Of a stretch of DNA of 64,000 bases, positions 62,985-64,000 are shown in pieces. Within the stretch, counting starts at the first letter, position 1. Each line of letters opens with the position of its first letter. Under the pieces are notes generated by a model. The model worked only from the letters and a program-made list of their open reading frames with translations. It was not told the DNA's origin and did not search any database. The stretch comes from Mucilaginibacter flavus (GTDB lineage: Bacteria > Bacteroidota > Bacteroidia > Sphingobacteriales > Sphingobacteriaceae), in contig NZ_JAUFPS010000012.1 in assembly GCF_030409315.1 (NCBI RefSeq), forward strand, positions 233,820 through 297,819. Reading direction: 5' to 3'. A program made the translations under genes and the position numbers.

Positions 62985-64000
62985 TTAAGCTACTTTTAAT
63001 TTTTTCAGATCCGATTTTTCAAACTTATCTAAGGCGTAGTCTAAAGTGATGTTTAATCGTTTCACATCTTTTTTAGATGGGAATTCAAACATCGCGTCAA
63101 TCATGATAGCCTCACAAATTGATCTTAAACCCCTTGCGCCCAACTTAAACTCCATTGCTTTATCTACAACAAATTCAAGCACTTCATCATCAAACTCAAG
63201 CTTTACGCCTTCGTAATCAAATAATTTTTTGTACTGTTTTAATAACGAGTTTTTAGGCTCGGTTAGTATGTTGCGTAAAGCGGCCCTATCAAGCGGATTA
63301 AGGTAGGTTAATATAGGTAACCGGCCTATCAACTCCGGAATTAAGCCAAATGATTTTAAATCCTGGGGAGTGATGTACTTGTATAGATTTTTCATATCTA
63401 TTTCATCGTCATCGCGCCTCATTTTGTACCCTACCGTTTGTGTACGCAACCGATTTGCTATTTTACGATCGATACCGTCAAACGCGCCACCGCATATAAA
63501 CAGGATGTTACTGGTATTCACCGTGATCATTTTTTGATCGGGGTGTTTACGGCCGCCTTGTGGTGGTACGTTAACCATGGTACCTTCTAAAATTTTCAGC
63601 AATGCCTGCTGAACACCTTCGCCGGATACATCACGGGTTATGGAAGCGTTATCGCTTTTACGGGCTATTTTATCAACCTCATCAATGTAAACAATACCTT
63701 TCTCGGCAAGGGTTACATCGTAATCGGCACTTTGCAGTAACCGGGTTAAAATGCTTTCCACATCTTCCCCTACGTAACCAGCCTCTGTTAAAACAGTGGC
63801 ATCACAAATACAAAATGGCACGTTTAATACTTTAGCCAGGGTTTTGGCCAACAAGGTTTTACCTGTGCCGGTTTCGCCCACCATAACGATGTTTGATTTT
63901 TCAATCTCAACTTCGTCTTTATCAATACGCTGGTTTAAGCGTTTATAATGGTTATATACAGCTACTGAAAGTATCTTTTTGGCATCATCCTGACCAATTA
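62985..64000 (-). CDS. clpX: ATP-dependent Clp protease ATP-binding subunit ClpX, N-terminus cut by window edge
   Basis: About 338 residues are visible; the frame stays open to the window end through [21 protein letters not shown], so the zinc-binding N-terminus lies beyond. Walker A is GETGTGKT, the pore loop [11 protein letters not shown], and Walker [32 protein letters not shown] and the sensor and C-terminal helices ([22 protein letters not shown]) are all present. It unfolds tagged proteins for ClpP. The region ends with a weak terminator. Confidence 0.97.
   Translation of the reverse strand, partial: IGQDDAKKILSVAVYNHYKRLNQRIDKDEVEIEKSNIVMVGETGTGKTLLAKTLAKVLNVPFCICDATVLTEAGYVGEDVESILTRLLQSADYDVTLAEKGIVYIDEVDKIARKSDNASITRDVSGEGVQQALLKILEGTMVNVPPQGGRKHPDQKMITVNTSNILFICGGAFDGIDRKIANRLRTQTVGYKMRRDDDEIDMKNLYKYITPQDLKSFGLIPELIGRLPILTYLNPLDRAALRNILTEPKNSLLKQYKKLFDYEGVKLEFDDEVLEFVVDKAMEFKLGARGLRSICEAIMIDAMFEFPSKKDVKRLNITLDYALDKFEKSDLKKLKVA

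Overview
The window looks like chromosomal DNA of a Bacteroidota bacterium of the Sphingobacteriaceae, Mucilaginibacter/Pedobacter-like. The evidence is the mix of OMP_b-brl barrels with carboxypeptidase-regulatory N-termini, LytS/LytTR signalling, DUF2911 and DUF3810 proteins, a KirBac channel, plant-polysaccharide glycosidases, mostly absent Shine-Dalgarno sequences, and promoter boxes of the TAnnTTTG type. The genus is inferred. I see no rRNA, tRNA, prophage, insertion sequence or CRISPR array.

Layout. 1-8280: the end of a DinB-like gene, then a minus-strand L-fucose operon (AraC regulator, mutarotase, GH29 fucosidase, UxaA-type dehydratase, SDR, FAH-type hydrolase, fuconolactonase). These genes can release fucose and oxidise it, without phosphorylation, towards pyruvate and lactate. 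8486-13475: an outer-membrane barrel protein divergent from a LytS/LytTR pair. 13722-17102: a redox-signalling trio (cNMP-binding histidine kinase, REC/glutaredoxin-like/TrxR-like flavoprotein without redox cysteines, UBP zinc finger). 17394-30647: DoxX, a secreted TIM-barrel protein, a penicillin-acylase-type amidohydrolase, DUF3810, DUF2911, an MG2/TonB-plug protein, a DUF47/PhoU-like protein and a second barrel protein. 31551-39910: a two-component system followed by a TolC/adaptor/RND efflux operon and a beta-propeller. 40031-42169: a dihydroceramide-desaturase-like enzyme beside a sterol-desaturase-superfamily hydroxylase, probably sphingolipid modifiers. 43242-50083: GH27, GH127 and GH28 enzymes. 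50636-51308: a UPF0175/DUF3368 toxin-antitoxin pair. 53002-64000: Sua5/YrdC, a trpDFBA operon, a four-helix-bundle protein, a Kir channel, recR with a glycosyltransferase and an SDR, AMP nucleosidase, and clpX (cut by the window edge).

The clearest regulatory discovery is a trp attenuator upstream of trpD. It has a 17-residue leader peptide with three consecutive Trp codons and a rho-independent terminator whose stem closes fully only on the trp strand through a G-U pair. A possible antiterminator starts right after the leader stop codon.

The most pervasive unexplained structure is in the spacers. Many hold short-word tandem or inverted repeats that recur in families across the window, often begin at or within a stop codon, and in one case bracket a four-helix-bundle protein gene. 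They look like a genome-wide class of palindromic spacer element.
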